A stretch of DNA of 64,000 nucleotides from Ruminococcus sp. YRD2003. Lineage in GTDB: Bacteria > Bacillota > Clostridia > Oscillospirales > Ruminococcaceae. Location: the NCBI GenBank assembly GCA_900109435.1, contig FNZT01000004.1:162585-226584 (forward strand), read 5' to 3'. Within the stretch, counting starts at the first letter, position 1. Every line of letters begins with the position of its first letter. Below the pieces are notes generated by a model. It worked only from the letters and a program-made list of their open reading frames with translations. It had not been told where the DNA came from and ran no database searches. The translations under genes and the position numbers were made by a program. This document shows positions 23,906 to 33,796 of this stretch, piece after piece.

Positions 23906-25264
23906 ATGGGAAGAATGTTCGGACGCGACGGTATGCGCGGCATCGCCGTCACGGAGCTCACCTGTGAGCTCGCATTGCAGATAGGCCGTGCGGCGGCTGT
24001 TGTTCTCGCGGGACATAATACCGAGAAAACACAAATTCTTATCGGCATGGACACGCGCAGCTCCTCCGATTCGATCGCCGCGTCTCTCTGTGCGGGGATA
24101 TGCTCCGCGGGAGCTGATGCCGAGCTCATCGGCGAGGTGCCGACTCCTGCACTTGCATGGCTCGTGAAGGAGGTCGGGGCGAACGGCGGTATAATGGTCA
24201 CCGCTTCACATATCAACGCCGAGTTCAGCGGCATAAAGCTGTTCTCATCAAGCGGCAGCCGCCTCAGTGATGACCGTGAGGAAGAGATAGAGCGCCTTAT
24301 CCTCGACGCTCCGGGTGAGATAATGCCTATCCCGCGCCGCAATTACGGAAAACTCACGTTCTCCGATAAGGCGAACGAGAAATATATCGCTCATATCAGG
24401 GAGATAGCCGACGCAGACCTCAGCGGTCTGAAGGTCGCGATAGACTGCGCGAACGGCTGCGCGTCCGCTACTGCGAAGGAGATATTCTCCTCGCTCGGAG
24501 CGGAGGTCGTCCTCATGGGCAATGCTCCCGACGGAGCCAATATCAACAAGGACTGCGGAAGTACCCACATCGACGCGCTGATGAGGTTCGTCGGTGAGCA
24601 GAAGTGCGACTGCGGCATTGCCTTCGACGGAGCGGCAGAGCGATGCCTTGCCGTCGACGAGAACGGTGCTATCGTGGACGGAGATATGATAGTCGCGATA
24701 TGTGCAAAGGATATGAAGGAGCACGAGAAGCTCCGCAATAATTCGATACTTTTCACTCAGGCGAATAATCTCGGGCTGCTGCAATTTGCCCGCAGCAACG
24801 GTATAGGCACATCTGCTTCATCGCCGGGCGAGCGCAGTATGATAAGGCGTATGCGTGAGTGCGGATACAGCCTCGCGGGAGACCCCGCGGGACATCTCCT
24901 CTTTCCTGACCTTGCGCCGTCTGCGGACGGTCAGCTTACGGGGATACGGCTCCTCGATACGCTCAAGCGCTCGGGGAAGAAGCTCAGCGAGCTTGCCGCC
25001 GTTATCGAGAAGTGCCCGCAGGTAATGCTCAATGTGCCCATTGACAAGCGATGCCGTGAGGTCTGGAAGAACGACCGCGCCGTAACAGGCATTATCGACG
25101 AGTTCGAGCAGATACTCGGCGAGGAGGGCAGAGTCGTCGTCCGCGAGGTCGGCGCAGAGCCCGTCATACGCATTATGATAGAGGGCAGGGATTTCTCTAC
25201 GATAAACACTATGGCGCTGCAAATTGCCGATACCATTAGGGAACGGCTCAATTTGCAGCATTAA
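23906..25264 (+). CDS. Phosphoglucosamine-mutase-like protein with altered active site
   Basis: 452 residues, alignable end to end with GlmM, but each catalytic motif is changed: GTDGFRG is GRDGMRG (5-11); the serine loop SASHNP is TASHIN (99-104), keeping Ser101; the metal loop DGDADR is DGAAER (241-246), losing two of three aspartates; GEQSGH is GDPAGH (325-330); RESGTEP is REVGAEP (413-419). A canonical GlmM is encoded at 46242. This paralogue is therefore probably not a phosphoglucosamine mutase: either a pseudoenzyme with a binding or regulatory role, or a mutase with another metal geometry. It is followed by a methyltransferase gene. Confidence 0.75.
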   Translation: MGRMFGRDGMRGIAVTELTCELALQIGRAAAVVLAGHNTEKTQILIGMDTRSSSDSIAASLCAGICSAGADAELIGEVPTPALAWLVKEVGANGGIMVTASHINAEFSGIKLFSSSGSRLSDDREEEIERLILDAPGEIMPIPRRNYGKLTFSDKANEKYIAHIREIADADLSGLKVAIDCANGCASATAKEIFSSLGAEVVLMGNAPDGANINKDCGSTHIDALMRFVGEQKCDCGIAFDGAAERCLAVDENGAIVDGDMIVAICAKDMKEHEKLRNNSILFTQANNLGLLQFARSNGIGTSASSPGERSMIRRMRECGYSLAGDPAGHLLFPDLAPSADGQLTGIRLLDTLKRSGKKLSELAAVIEKCPQVMLNVPIDKRCREVWKNDRAVTGIIDEFEQILGEEGRVVVREVGAEPVIRIMIEGRDFSTINTMALQIADTIRERLNLQH

Positions 25265-25276
25265 GGAGTACATGAT

Positions 25277-26143
25277 TTGAGGACTGCAAACAACTGGAAG
25301 GACTATGTTATACTCGATACGTCAGATGGAGAAAAGCTCGAAAAATGGGGGAAGGTCTCGCTCGTGCGCCCCGACCCGCAGATAATCTGGAAGACCGATA
25401 AGACCGACCCGCTGTGGCGCGGCGCTGACGGTCATTACCACCGCTCAAACAAAGGCGGCGGCGAGTGGGAGTTCCGCAAGAGGCTCCCCGAGAGCTGGAA
25501 GATAAGCTACGGAGCACTGACGTTCAATATCCGTCCCACGGGATTCAAGCATACGGGACTTTTCCCCGAGCAGGCTGTGAACTGGGATTTTATGGCGGAG
25601 AAGATACGCTCGGCAGGACGTGAGATAAACGTCCTGAACCTTTTTGCCTACACGGGCGGTGCGACCCTCGCGTGTGCGGAGGCGGGCGCTAATGTCTGCC
25701 ATGTGGATGCGTCGAAGGGCATGGTACAGTGGGCGCGTGACAACGCTGCGGCTTCGGGGCTTGCCGATAAGCCCATACGCTGGATAGTTGACGACTGCGA
25801 GAAGTTCATCGCGCGTGAGATACGCCGCGGACGAAGGTATGATGCTGTTATCATGGACCCGCCCAGTTACGGACGCGGCCCAGGCGGAGAGGTCTGGAAG
25901 CTTGAGGACTGCGTGTACGACCTCGTCAAGCTGTGCTCGGGCGTGCTCTCCGATGACCCGCTGTTCTTCCTCATAAACAGCTATACTACGGGGCTTTCGC
26001 CGTCGGTAATGGGCTATATTCTCGGAAGCGTGCTCACTGAAAAGTTCGGCGGCGAGGTCAGCTTCGACGAGATAGGGCTGCCTGTGCAGTCAACGGGAAT
26101 GACACTCCCCTGCGGCTCGACCGCGATCTGGCAGGCAGACTAA
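25277..26143 (+). CDS. Class I SAM methyltransferase (RlmI/RlmK-like rRNA methyltransferase)
   Basis: 288 residues, TTG start after AAGGAG. Seen: VLNLFAYTGGATLACAEAG (SAM-binding motif I), HVDASKGMVQWA, VDDCEKF and the catalytic-loop MDPPSYGRGPGGE. These match the C-terminal catalytic module of RlmI/RlmK-type 23S rRNA methyltransferases. The N-terminal PUA domain is lacking and replaced by about 100 residues starting RTANNWKDYVILD. The target base is not certain. Confidence 0.82.
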   Translation: MRTANNWKDYVILDTSDGEKLEKWGKVSLVRPDPQIIWKTDKTDPLWRGADGHYHRSNKGGGEWEFRKRLPESWKISYGALTFNIRPTGFKHTGLFPEQAVNWDFMAEKIRSAGREINVLNLFAYTGGATLACAEAGANVCHVDASKGMVQWARDNAAASGLADKPIRWIVDDCEKFIAREIRRGRRYDAVIMDPPSYGRGPGGEVWKLEDCVYDLVKLCSGVLSDDPLFFLINSYTTGLSPSVMGYILGSVLTEKFGGEVSFDEIGLPVQSTGMTLPCGSTAIWQAD

Positions 26144-26186
26144 GGACAGATTTTACGGAGTATCAACAATAAAAGGAATAATAATT

Positions 26187-26384
26187 ATGGCAAAAGGTGA
26201 AAGATTCATAAAGGTGTATTCACAGGGAACGTTTTCGGTTTCACAGATATGGGTGGACAAAGAAACAGGTGTAAACTATTTCTATCATGAGGACGGTTAT
26301 TCGGGCGGACTGACTCCGCTTCTCGACAAAGAGGGAAAGCCTGTAATATCAGATCCTGAGGAGATAGAAAAATTTAAGAAATAA
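26187..26384 (+). CDS. DUF6440-type small protein
   Basis: 65 residues. The order [48 protein letters not shown] is the DUF6440 pattern, a small beta-rich protein common in Firmicutes and of unknown role. AAAGGAATAATAATT precedes the start. It lies 8 nt before ecfA1 and may be co-transcribed. Confidence 0.7.
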   Translation: MAKGERFIKVYSQGTFSVSQIWVDKETGVNYFYHEDGYSGGLTPLLDKEGKPVISDPEEIEKFKK

Positions 26385-26392
26385 GGGCTGAT

Positions 26393-27259
26393 ATGGAAAA
26401 CATAATCGAAATAAGCGGTCTGCACTTCAGCTACCCCGCAGACGACGGCAAGGAAGCTGCGGAAGTGCTGAAGGGCATCGACCTCACTATAAAAGAAGGC
26501 GAATTCGTCGCCGTGCTCGGGCATAACGGCTCGGGCAAGTCCACACTCGCCAAGCATATCAACGCGATACTGCTCCCGACCGCGGGAAAGGTTGTCGTCG
26601 GAGGCATTGACACCGCCGACGAGAAGCGTATCTTCGAGCTCCGACAGTGCGCGGGAATGGTCTTCCAGAATCCCGATAACCAGATAGTTTCGTCGGTGGT
26701 CGAGGAGGACGTAGCTTTCGCGCTTGAGAACCTCGGTGTACCGTACGAGGAGATGAGACGGCGCGTGGACGACGCACTCAAAGCAGTGAATATGTACGAC
26801 TATCGCCAGCACTCCCCCAGCCAGCTCTCGGGCGGACAGAAACAGCGTATCGCTATCGCGGGCATAATTGCTATGCAGCCGAGGTGCATAATCCTCGACG
26901 AGCCGACTGCCATGCTCGACCCGCAGGGCAGAAAAGAGGTCATGGCGACGATACGTAAGATGAACCGCGAGCAGGGTATCACTATCGTGCTCATCACCCA
27001 TTATATGGATGAAGCTGCGCAGTGCGACCGCATCGTCGTCATGGACAAGGGTACGGTCGCGCTCGACGCCACTCCCCGCGAGGTATTTTCGCACGTGGAG
27101 AAGGTCATGGAGATAGGGCTCGATGTACCGCAGGTGACGGAGCTCGCGTGGGAGCTCCGCAAGGCAGGCTGCGATATCCCGCAGGATATCATCACCGAGC
27201 AGGAGTGCGTTGAGGCAATTCAGAAATTATTCGCGCAGAATAAAGCTATTAGCCGTTAG
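26393..27259 (+). CDS. ecfA1: Energy-coupling factor transporter ATPase EcfA1
   Basis: 288 residues. ABC-type ATPase of the ECF vitamin/metal uptake module. Seen: Walker [10 protein letters not shown] (43-51), Q-loop [10 protein letters not shown], signature LSGGQKQR, Walker [13 protein letters not shown]-loop ITHYMDEA. The FQNPDNQ Q-loop is typical of EcfA1. It pairs with EcfA2 and EcfT encoded next. The stop codon lies inside a 22-bp TTAGC-rich palindrome. Confidence 0.93.
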   Translation: MENIIEISGLHFSYPADDGKEAAEVLKGIDLTIKEGEFVAVLGHNGSGKSTLAKHINAILLPTAGKVVVGGIDTADEKRIFELRQCAGMVFQNPDNQIVSSVVEEDVAFALENLGVPYEEMRRRVDDALKAVNMYDYRQHSPSQLSGGQKQRIAIAGIIAMQPRCIILDEPTAMLDPQGRKEVMATIRKMNREQGITIVLITHYMDEAAQCDRIVVMDKGTVALDATPREVFSHVEKVMEIGLDVPQVTELAWELRKAGCDIPQDIITEQECVEAIQKLFAQNKAISR

Positions 27260-27320
27260 CTAATGGCTAAAAGTTCAACATAAAATGCGGGACGTCGAGG
27301 ACGCCGTCCCCTACAATAGA
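27249..27320. repeat. Two palindromic repeats between ecfA1 and ecfA2
   Basis: TTAGCC-G-TTAGCTAA-T-GGCTAA (27249-27270) is a near-perfect palindrome overlapping the ecfA1 stop. It is followed by GGGACGTCGAGGACGCCGTC and CCCTACA (27288-27315), a member of the TGTAGGGG family seen at 23685 and 62213. Both interrupt an otherwise compact operon. Confidence 0.65.
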
Positions 27321-27334
27321 AAGAGGTATGACAA

Positions 27335-28207
27335 TTGGCAATTCTTGAGACTCAGCAGCTCACATATACCTACAGTATCGGCTCTCCGTTCGAGAAAACG
27401 GCTGTCGACCACGTAGACCTCAAAATAGAAGAAGGCGAAATGGTGGGCGTGATGGGTCACACAGGCTCGGGCAAGTCCACGCTGATACAGCATTTCAACG
27501 GTCTGCTCCGCCCGACTTCGGGCAAGGTGCTGCTCGATGGGCAGGACATATGGGCGGACAAGAAGAGAATTCGTGACGTGCGCTTTCAGGTCGGGCTCGT
27601 TTTCCAGTACCCCGAGTACCAGATATTCGAGGAGACCGTCTTTAAGGACATAGCGTTCGGACCGCGAAATATGGGGCTCGACGAGAAGGAGATCAAGCGC
27701 CGCGTCCTCGAGACAGCCCACGATATCGGCTTGAAGGAAGAGCTCCTCAAGCGCTCGCCTTTCGAGCTCTCGGGCGGTCAGAAGCGCCGCGTCGCTATTG
27801 CGGGAGTCATGGCTATGGAGCCGAAGGTGCTCATCCTCGATGAGCCTACTGCGGGGCTCGACCCCGCGGGCAGAGACAAGATACTCTCCCACATAAAGGC
27901 TTACCACGAGCGAAAGAAGAACACGATACTCATAGTCTCGCACAGTATGGAGGACATCGCGGGCTTCGCGGACAAGATACTCGTCATGAACAAGGCAAAG
28001 CTCTTCTGCTACGACGACACCGAGAAGGTTTTCGGCAGAGCGGAGGAGATATCCGCGATAGGACTCGATGTGCCGCAGATAACAAAGGTTTTTTTAGAGC
28101 TGAAAAAGCAGGGGCTCGATTTCGGTAAGGAGGTCTACACCGTACCCTATGCGCGTGACCTGCTGCTCAGACACTTGCAGGGAAAGGCGGGTGAAGGGCA
28201 GTGCTGA
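27335..28207 (+). CDS. ecfA2: Energy-coupling factor transporter ATPase EcfA2
   Basis: 290 residues, TTG start after AAAGAGGT. Seen: Walker A GHTGSGKST, Q-loop FQYPEYQIFE typical of EcfA2, signature LSGGQKRR, Walker B LILDEPTAGLDP and H-loop VSHSMEDIA. Forms the ATPase heterodimer with EcfA1. It overlaps ecfT by 7 nt. Confidence 0.93.
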   Translation: MAILETQQLTYTYSIGSPFEKTAVDHVDLKIEEGEMVGVMGHTGSGKSTLIQHFNGLLRPTSGKVLLDGQDIWADKKRIRDVRFQVGLVFQYPEYQIFEETVFKDIAFGPRNMGLDEKEIKRRVLETAHDIGLKEELLKRSPFELSGGQKRRVAIAGVMAMEPKVLILDEPTAGLDPAGRDKILSHIKAYHERKKNTILIVSHSMEDIAGFADKILVMNKAKLFCYDDTEKVFGRAEEISAIGLDVPQITKVFLELKKQGLDFGKEVYTVPYARDLLLRHLQGKAGEGQC

Positions 28208-29019
28208 GAGATGTTACCATTGGACAGTATTTCCCCGGAAACAGTCTCATCCACCGACTTGACCCGCGCTTCAAGATCGTCATTACGCTGATATACATTT
28301 TAATGCTCTTCACGGGCAGCAACGTGGTGTGCCTCGCGGTCGGAGCCGTGTACACGCTCATTGCGGTGTATCTCTCGCGGATACCGCTGAAAATGTTCTG
28401 GAAGAGCGTGAAGCCTCTGCTGCCGTTTTTGCTGATAACGGCTGTGCTGAACATTCTTCTCGTCGACAGCGGCGACGTTTACTTCAAGTGGAAATTCCTG
28501 AAAATAACTTCGGGCGGCATAAACATCAGCGTCTTTATGATAATAAGGATCGTCCTGCTGATAATGGGCAGCTCGCTTCTGACGTATACTACCTCCCCCA
28601 TTACGCTTACGGATGCGATAGAGCGTCTGCTCTCGCCGCTCAAGCTGCTGAAATTCCCCGTGCATGAGCTGGCGATGATGATGTCGATCGCCCTCAGATT
28701 CGTGCCTACCCTCATCGAGGAGACCGACAAGATAATGTCCGCACAGAAGGCGAGAGGCGCAGAGATTGACACCGGAAGCTTCATGACAAGGGCAAAAAAT
28801 ATGATATCCATTCTCGTGCCGCTGTTCATATCGTCGTTCAGACGTGCGGACGAACTCGCTACTGCTATGGAATGCCGCTGCTACAACGGCGGTGAGGGGC
28901 GCACAAGGCTGAGGCAGCTGAGGGCTGCTCCCCGCGATGTTATTGCGCTCGTGATAACGCTGATCTTCTATGCTGCGGCGATAGCGGTCAGCATCGTTTT
29001 CAAGCTATTAACGCAATAA
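28201..29019 (+). CDS. ecfT: Energy-coupling factor transporter transmembrane protein EcfT
   Basis: 272 residues, GTG start. Five or six membrane segments, and the two coupling-helix signatures, AQKARGAEIDTG and ATAMECRCYNGGEGRTR (A-R-G and related motifs), that contact EcfA1 and EcfA2. N-terminal MLRDVTIGQYFPGNSLIHRL is standard. No S-component gene is adjacent, so the module is probably shared by several substrate-binding subunits encoded elsewhere. Confidence 0.93.
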   Translation: MLRDVTIGQYFPGNSLIHRLDPRFKIVITLIYILMLFTGSNVVCLAVGAVYTLIAVYLSRIPLKMFWKSVKPLLPFLLITAVLNILLVDSGDVYFKWKFLKITSGGINISVFMIIRIVLLIMGSSLLTYTTSPITLTDAIERLLSPLKLLKFPVHELAMMMSIALRFVPTLIEETDKIMSAQKARGAEIDTGSFMTRAKNMISILVPLFISSFRRADELATAMECRCYNGGEGRTRLRQLRAAPRDVIALVITLIFYAAAIAVSIVFKLLTQ

Positions 29020-29053
29020 AAGATAAACAAAGAGAAAAACAAAGGAAATAATA

Positions 29054-31833
29054 ATGAGACGCAAGGTTAAAAAGTCTGCCCGTGAGATATATGAGAGATT
29101 CAGAAAAAGCAGAGCGGGCGTGATACTGTATGACAAGGGCGTGCTCTATTTCGCGCTCGCCTTTATAATACCATCTGTGCTGATGCTCATCGGCTTCGGG
29201 CAGCGAGGCATACACCCCTTTGGCTCGCAGCAGATGCTCGTCGTAGACCTGTGGCATCAGTACTACCCGTTCTTCCGCGTGGTCAGTGAGAAGCTCCGAA
29301 CGGGAGGCTCGTTCCTGTATTCGTGGCAGAACGGCATGGGTACGAATTTCTTGTCGCTGATATCCTACTATGCGGCAAGTCCGCTGAACCTGCTGTCAGT
29401 GTTCACACCGAACTCTGTCACACGCGACGCGCTTACGTTTATCCTCGTGGCGAAGATAGGCTTCGCGGGAGCTTTTTCAGCTGCTTCCTGCGCTATACTT
29501 ACAAGCGCCGCGACTTCTCGATAGTCGTTTTTTCGTCGATGTTCGCACTGTGCAGCTATATGCTCGGCTATTACTGGAACGTTATGTGGTTCGATACCAT
29601 AGCGCTGTTCCCGCTCGTGATGACGGGAGTAGCTGCGCTCTGCCGCGAGAGAAAGTGGAAGCTCTATACGCTGGCGCTCGCGCTGTCGCTGATATCCAAC
29701 TATTATATCGGCTACTTCACCTGCGTTTTTACGCTCTTTGCATTCTTCGCGGCGGCTGTCACGGAGTGTGGGGGCGTCAAGGACTTCTTCGTCAAGCTGT
29801 GGCTGATAATACGCTCATCCGTCATAGGCATCGCTCTCGGAGCTTTCATGCTCCTGCCTGCGTATGAGGGCTTGAAGCTCACCTACAGCATAAACAATAA
29901 ATTCCCCGACAAGCTCCGCTGGTACGAGAAGTGGTACGACATCATCGCGAACCTTATCTCCTACAGCGAGCCCGCAAAGAAAGACGGTCTCCCGAATTTC
30001 GCGTGCGGAATGCTCGCAGTGGTGCTGTTCGGAGTTTTCCTCTTCTCGGCGGGGATAAAGATACGCGAGAAAATATCGCTGACAGCATTGCTCGCGCTGA
30101 TATTTGTGAGCTGTAATCTGAACGTGCTCAACTTCATCTGGCACGGCTTTCATGCGACGAATCAGATACCCTACCGATTCGCTTTCATCTTCTGCTTCGT
30201 GCTCATTACGGCGGCGTTCCGAGCGTATGACGTAATGACCGCGAAAGGAATACGCATATACCAGCTTTTCCTGCTCGTGCCCGCTCCCGCGCTCGTCCTC
30301 GGTCTGAACGTGTGGAAGACGGTCAAGGCGCAGGACGGATTTCCGAATGAGAAGGCTGTACGAGCTTCATTCTTCATCGCGGGAGCTTATCTGCTCATCT
30401 TCACTGCGGGGAAGCTCTTCCCTTTCAGCGGCAGGCTCGTCCGCAGGAGCTTCATAAATGTCGCGCTCGCGGCGGCAGTCATCGCGGAGCTCACGAGCAA
30501 TACCATTATCGGTGTAAAGACTGTGGGCGCGTCAAGCTATACCTCCTACCCCTATCTCAATGACAGCGTGCAGAAGCTCCTCGGGGTTATGCGCGAGGAC
30601 GATGACAGCCTCTTCTCACGTACCGAGATGACATCGACTTACACTCTCAACGACAGTTCGCTGTACGGATACTACGGTGTGTCGCAGTTCTCGTCGATGG
30701 CAAACGTGTCGGTGACGAGGTATTTCCGAAAGCTCGGGCTCTATGCCTCCGAGGCGGGCAACCGCTATTACTACCGCAACTCTACGCCTATGGTCAACGA
30801 CCTGCTGGGCATAAACTATATTATTTCCAAGAGCAATGAGCTCAATAACAGTGAGATGTCGCTCGAGCACATTGCCGAGGACGGTTCGTCACACCTGTAC
30901 AGGAGCAAATATCCCATGTCCATAGGCTTCATGATGAACAGCAAAGTGACGCTGCTTGAGCTTGCTGCCGCGGATAATCCGTTCGAGTTCCAGAACGACA
31001 TCGTTATGCTCGGTACGGGGATGAATGAAGGTATATTCACTCGGCAGCCCCTCGGCAGACTTACATTTGAGAATGCCTCGGGCTTCAAAAACGAGATAGG
31101 CACTTACAGCTATGAAGTCTCCGACCCGAATGAGAAGGCGTCCGCGACCCTTGCCTACGACGGCGTTGAGGGGGCGTATCTCTACGGCTACGCAAAGGGC
31201 GGCGCCGCAGAGACGATTGACGTCAAGTGCGACGGCCTGACCGCCGACAGCAATATCTCAGCGGACGATTACCCGATAGTTTTTCCCATGGGCAACGGTC
31301 AGGAGGGCAGCACTGTCGAGGCTGTGCTCAACTTTGAGGAGAAAAAGGAAACGGGCTCGTTCAATGTGCAGGTCTATGCACTCGACGAAGAGGCGTTTGA
31401 GCGTGCGTATGAGGAATTTGCCGACGAGCAGCTCGTGCTGACCGAGTTCTCGGACACAAGGCTGAAGGGCAGCATAAATGTCAAGAGGCGCGGCATACTC
31501 TACCTCTCGATACCGTATGAGCGCGGCTGGAGCGTTTACGTCGACGGCAAGAAAGTTTCGACAAAAAAGGTGTTTGACGCGATGCTCGGCGCGGAGATAG
31601 GTCCCGGAGAGCACGAGGTCGAGCTGAGATACTTCCCCGATGGGCTCGGCAAGGGCATCATCATAAGCATCTCGGCGGCTGTGATAGCCATTCTCATTGC
31701 CGCAGCCGAAAAAGCAAGAAATAAGCGCAGGAGAGCACGCCGCGCGGCGGCTCTGCCAGCAGACTCCAACAACGGAACGGATGATGTGAAAAATGAGGAA
31801 CCTGAAGGTGATGACAGCCTACCGCGGGACTGA
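29054..31833 (+). pseudogene. YfhO-family membrane protein, split by a one-base frameshift
   Basis: Two overlapping frames make one YfhO-type protein of about 925 residues. Frame one (29054-29524) covers the N-terminus through KIGFAGAF; the other carries FFSCFLRYTYKRRDF onward with GYYWNVMWFD, about 12 membrane segments and a C-terminal extracytoplasmic domain with SIPYERGWSVYVDG. Adding one T to the TTTTT run at 29473-29477 restores the frame exactly. YfhO proteins take part in glycosylation of teichoic acids or surface glycans. A sequencing error, a recent mutation or slippage at the T-run would each explain it. The gene follows ecfT by 34 nt. Confidence 0.8.
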
Positions 31834-32554
31834 ATACCACGGTTTTCAGCGGCAGACTAACGCCGTTACAGTGCAGGAGGTGCTCGAGAAAGCTGTATCA
31901 AAAGTGCTGAATGAGCCCGTGAACATTACAGGCTGCTCGCGAACCGATACGGGCGTTCATGCCAATAATTTCTGCTTCAACGTCAAGACGGAGAGCTCGA
32001 TACGTACTCTCGGATTCTGCCGTGGCGTCAACGGCGAGCTCCCCGATGATATATCCATACTCTCCTGCGAGGACGTGCCGCTTGATTTCCATGCACGGTA
32101 CGACTGCAAGGGAAAGGAGTATATCTACAGAATGCACTGCCGCGAGTCGAAAGACCCGTTCTCGTCCGACCTCGCTTTCCACTACAGGCGGCGATTCGAT
32201 GTTGAAAAGGCTCGGGCAGCAGCAGCCCATCTCGTCGGAACTCACGATTTTGCGTCGTTTTGTGCCGACTGTACAAACGTATCAACAACCGTCAGAACAA
32301 TTTATTCCCTTGAAATAGAAAATAGTGGTGATTCCGTGATAATGCTTGTAAAAGGGAATGGTTTTCTGTATAATATGATTAGGATAATAGCGGGGACTCT
32401 GCTGGATATCAACGAGGGCAAGCTCGCTCCCGAGGATATGCCTGAGATACTCGCCGCAAGAGACCGTCTCCGCGCAGGCAGGACTGCAATGGCGCACGGG
32501 CTCTACCTCAACCGTGTGTTCTACTCCGAGGACGAGCTCCTCGGCGATATATAA
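31793..32554 (+). CDS. truA: tRNA pseudouridine(38-40) synthase TruA
   Basis: 253 residues. The start ATG 31793 overlaps the end of the YfhO gene by 41 nt; it gives the family N-terminus MRNLKVMTAYRGTEYHGFQR. Catalytic Asp52 in CSRTDTGVHA is visible, with LVGTHDFASFC and GNGFLYNMIRIIAGTL later. It isomerises U38-U40 in the anticodon arm. Length is normal. Confidence 0.93.
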   Translation: MRNLKVMTAYRGTEYHGFQRQTNAVTVQEVLEKAVSKVLNEPVNITGCSRTDTGVHANNFCFNVKTESSIRTLGFCRGVNGELPDDISILSCEDVPLDFHARYDCKGKEYIYRMHCRESKDPFSSDLAFHYRRRFDVEKARAAAAHLVGTHDFASFCADCTNVSTTVRTIYSLEIENSGDSVIMLVKGNGFLYNMIRIIAGTLLDINEGKLAPEDMPEILAARDRLRAGRTAMAHGLYLNRVFYSEDELLGDI

Positions 32555-32579
32555 AAGAGAGAAGCAAGGAGGCAATTTA

Positions 32580-33746
32580 ATGCCAATGTATGACGCCAAC
32601 GACATCGTTGAGCAGAAAAACAGAGATAAACGAAGAAGAAGGCTCGCAAAACTGCTGCTCGTACTTGCACTGGCTGTGCTCGGGGCTGCACTCTACTTCA
32701 CGCAGGAGATGTGGCTGCCTAAGCTGCGCGGACTGGGAACGCAGTACAAGACAATCGTAAATGACGGACGGCTTGCCGAGGGAAATTTCCCGCTGGAGAT
32801 AAACGGCGGCGCACAGTATCAGCTGAGCTGCTCGAACGATAATATCATCGTGATGAGCGACGCCTACATATACTTCTATAACGAGGAGGGCGGGGAAATA
32901 AAACGCCGTCAGCACGCGCTGTCAAATGCTGTAATGGAAGCTGTGAACGGCAGAGCCCTCATCTTCGAGAGCGGCGGTATGGAGTTCAGCGTCGAGGACA
33001 AATCGGGCGTCCTGTATACGGACAGGCTCGATAAGAATATAATGTTTGCAAGGCTGAGCAAAGAGGGATATACTGCCGTTGTGACTACCTCTGATAACTA
33101 CGACTGCGAAATATTCGTCTACGACCGCAAGGGCAAGGAGATATACGGCAGAAAATGCGTCGAGAGAGTCAACGATATCAGCTTCGAGGAGGGCAGCAAG
33201 GGCTGCGTGATAAGCTACTTCTACGCTGAAAACGGCGCCCTCGTAACATCGGTACAGGAGGCGAGCTTCACCGAGGATAAGGAAAAATGGAACTCTCCCG
33301 GACTCGATACGCTCGGACTTGATGTCTATAACTTCGACGGAGGCGCGTTCGTTCTGGGCATCGACGCGTGCGGCTATGTCGACAGCAAGGGGCAGATAAG
33401 CTCGTTTTACCGCTATGAGGGCGACTTCGCGGGCGGTTCGAGCGAAAACGGCGAGTCCGCCGTCATCATAAACAGCGACGACAGGCGTCGTTATGAAATG
33501 GCACTGTTCAAGGACGGAAGCTCTGAGCCTGTTGTCATCGAATTCGACAGTCCGCTCATCGACGTCTGCGTTGAGGACGGTCTGGCTTACGTCATGAAGA
33601 AGGATGCTGTGCTTGCCTATGACTTCAACGGCAAGCTGCGCTCAACAGCGGCGGTAAACGATTCGTATACGGGATTTGTCAGAAGCGATAATTACGTTTA
33701 TCTGAAAAGCTATAACAAAATAGACAGGATCAACTATGAGAGCTGA
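32580..33746 (+). CDS. DUF5711 family membrane-anchored protein
   Basis: 388 residues. Start at ATG 32580 after AAGGAGG. A short basic N-terminus (KNRDKRRRRLAK) precedes one membrane segment (about 20-40), and the remainder is an extracytoplasmic repeat-rich beta structure with recurring YNFDG, YDFNG and YDRKG motifs, suggesting a beta-propeller. This matches DUF5711 proteins of Clostridia. Function is unknown. It is followed by a CvpA-like gene and then clpE. Confidence 0.72.
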   Translation: MPMYDANDIVEQKNRDKRRRRLAKLLLVLALAVLGAALYFTQEMWLPKLRGLGTQYKTIVNDGRLAEGNFPLEINGGAQYQLSCSNDNIIVMSDAYIYFYNEEGGEIKRRQHALSNAVMEAVNGRALIFESGGMEFSVEDKSGVLYTDRLDKNIMFARLSKEGYTAVVTTSDNYDCEIFVYDRKGKEIYGRKCVERVNDISFEEGSKGCVISYFYAENGALVTSVQEASFTEDKEKWNSPGLDTLGLDVYNFDGGAFVLGIDACGYVDSKGQISSFYRYEGDFAGGSSENGESAVIINSDDRRRYEMALFKDGSSEPVVIEFDSPLIDVCVEDGLAYVMKKDAVLAYDFNGKLRSTAAVNDSYTGFVRSDNYVYLKSYNKIDRINYES

Positions 33747-33796
33747 TCACTGCCCGAAGGGAGGCTGTACGGGCTGAAGTCCGTACGTTAGAAAAC

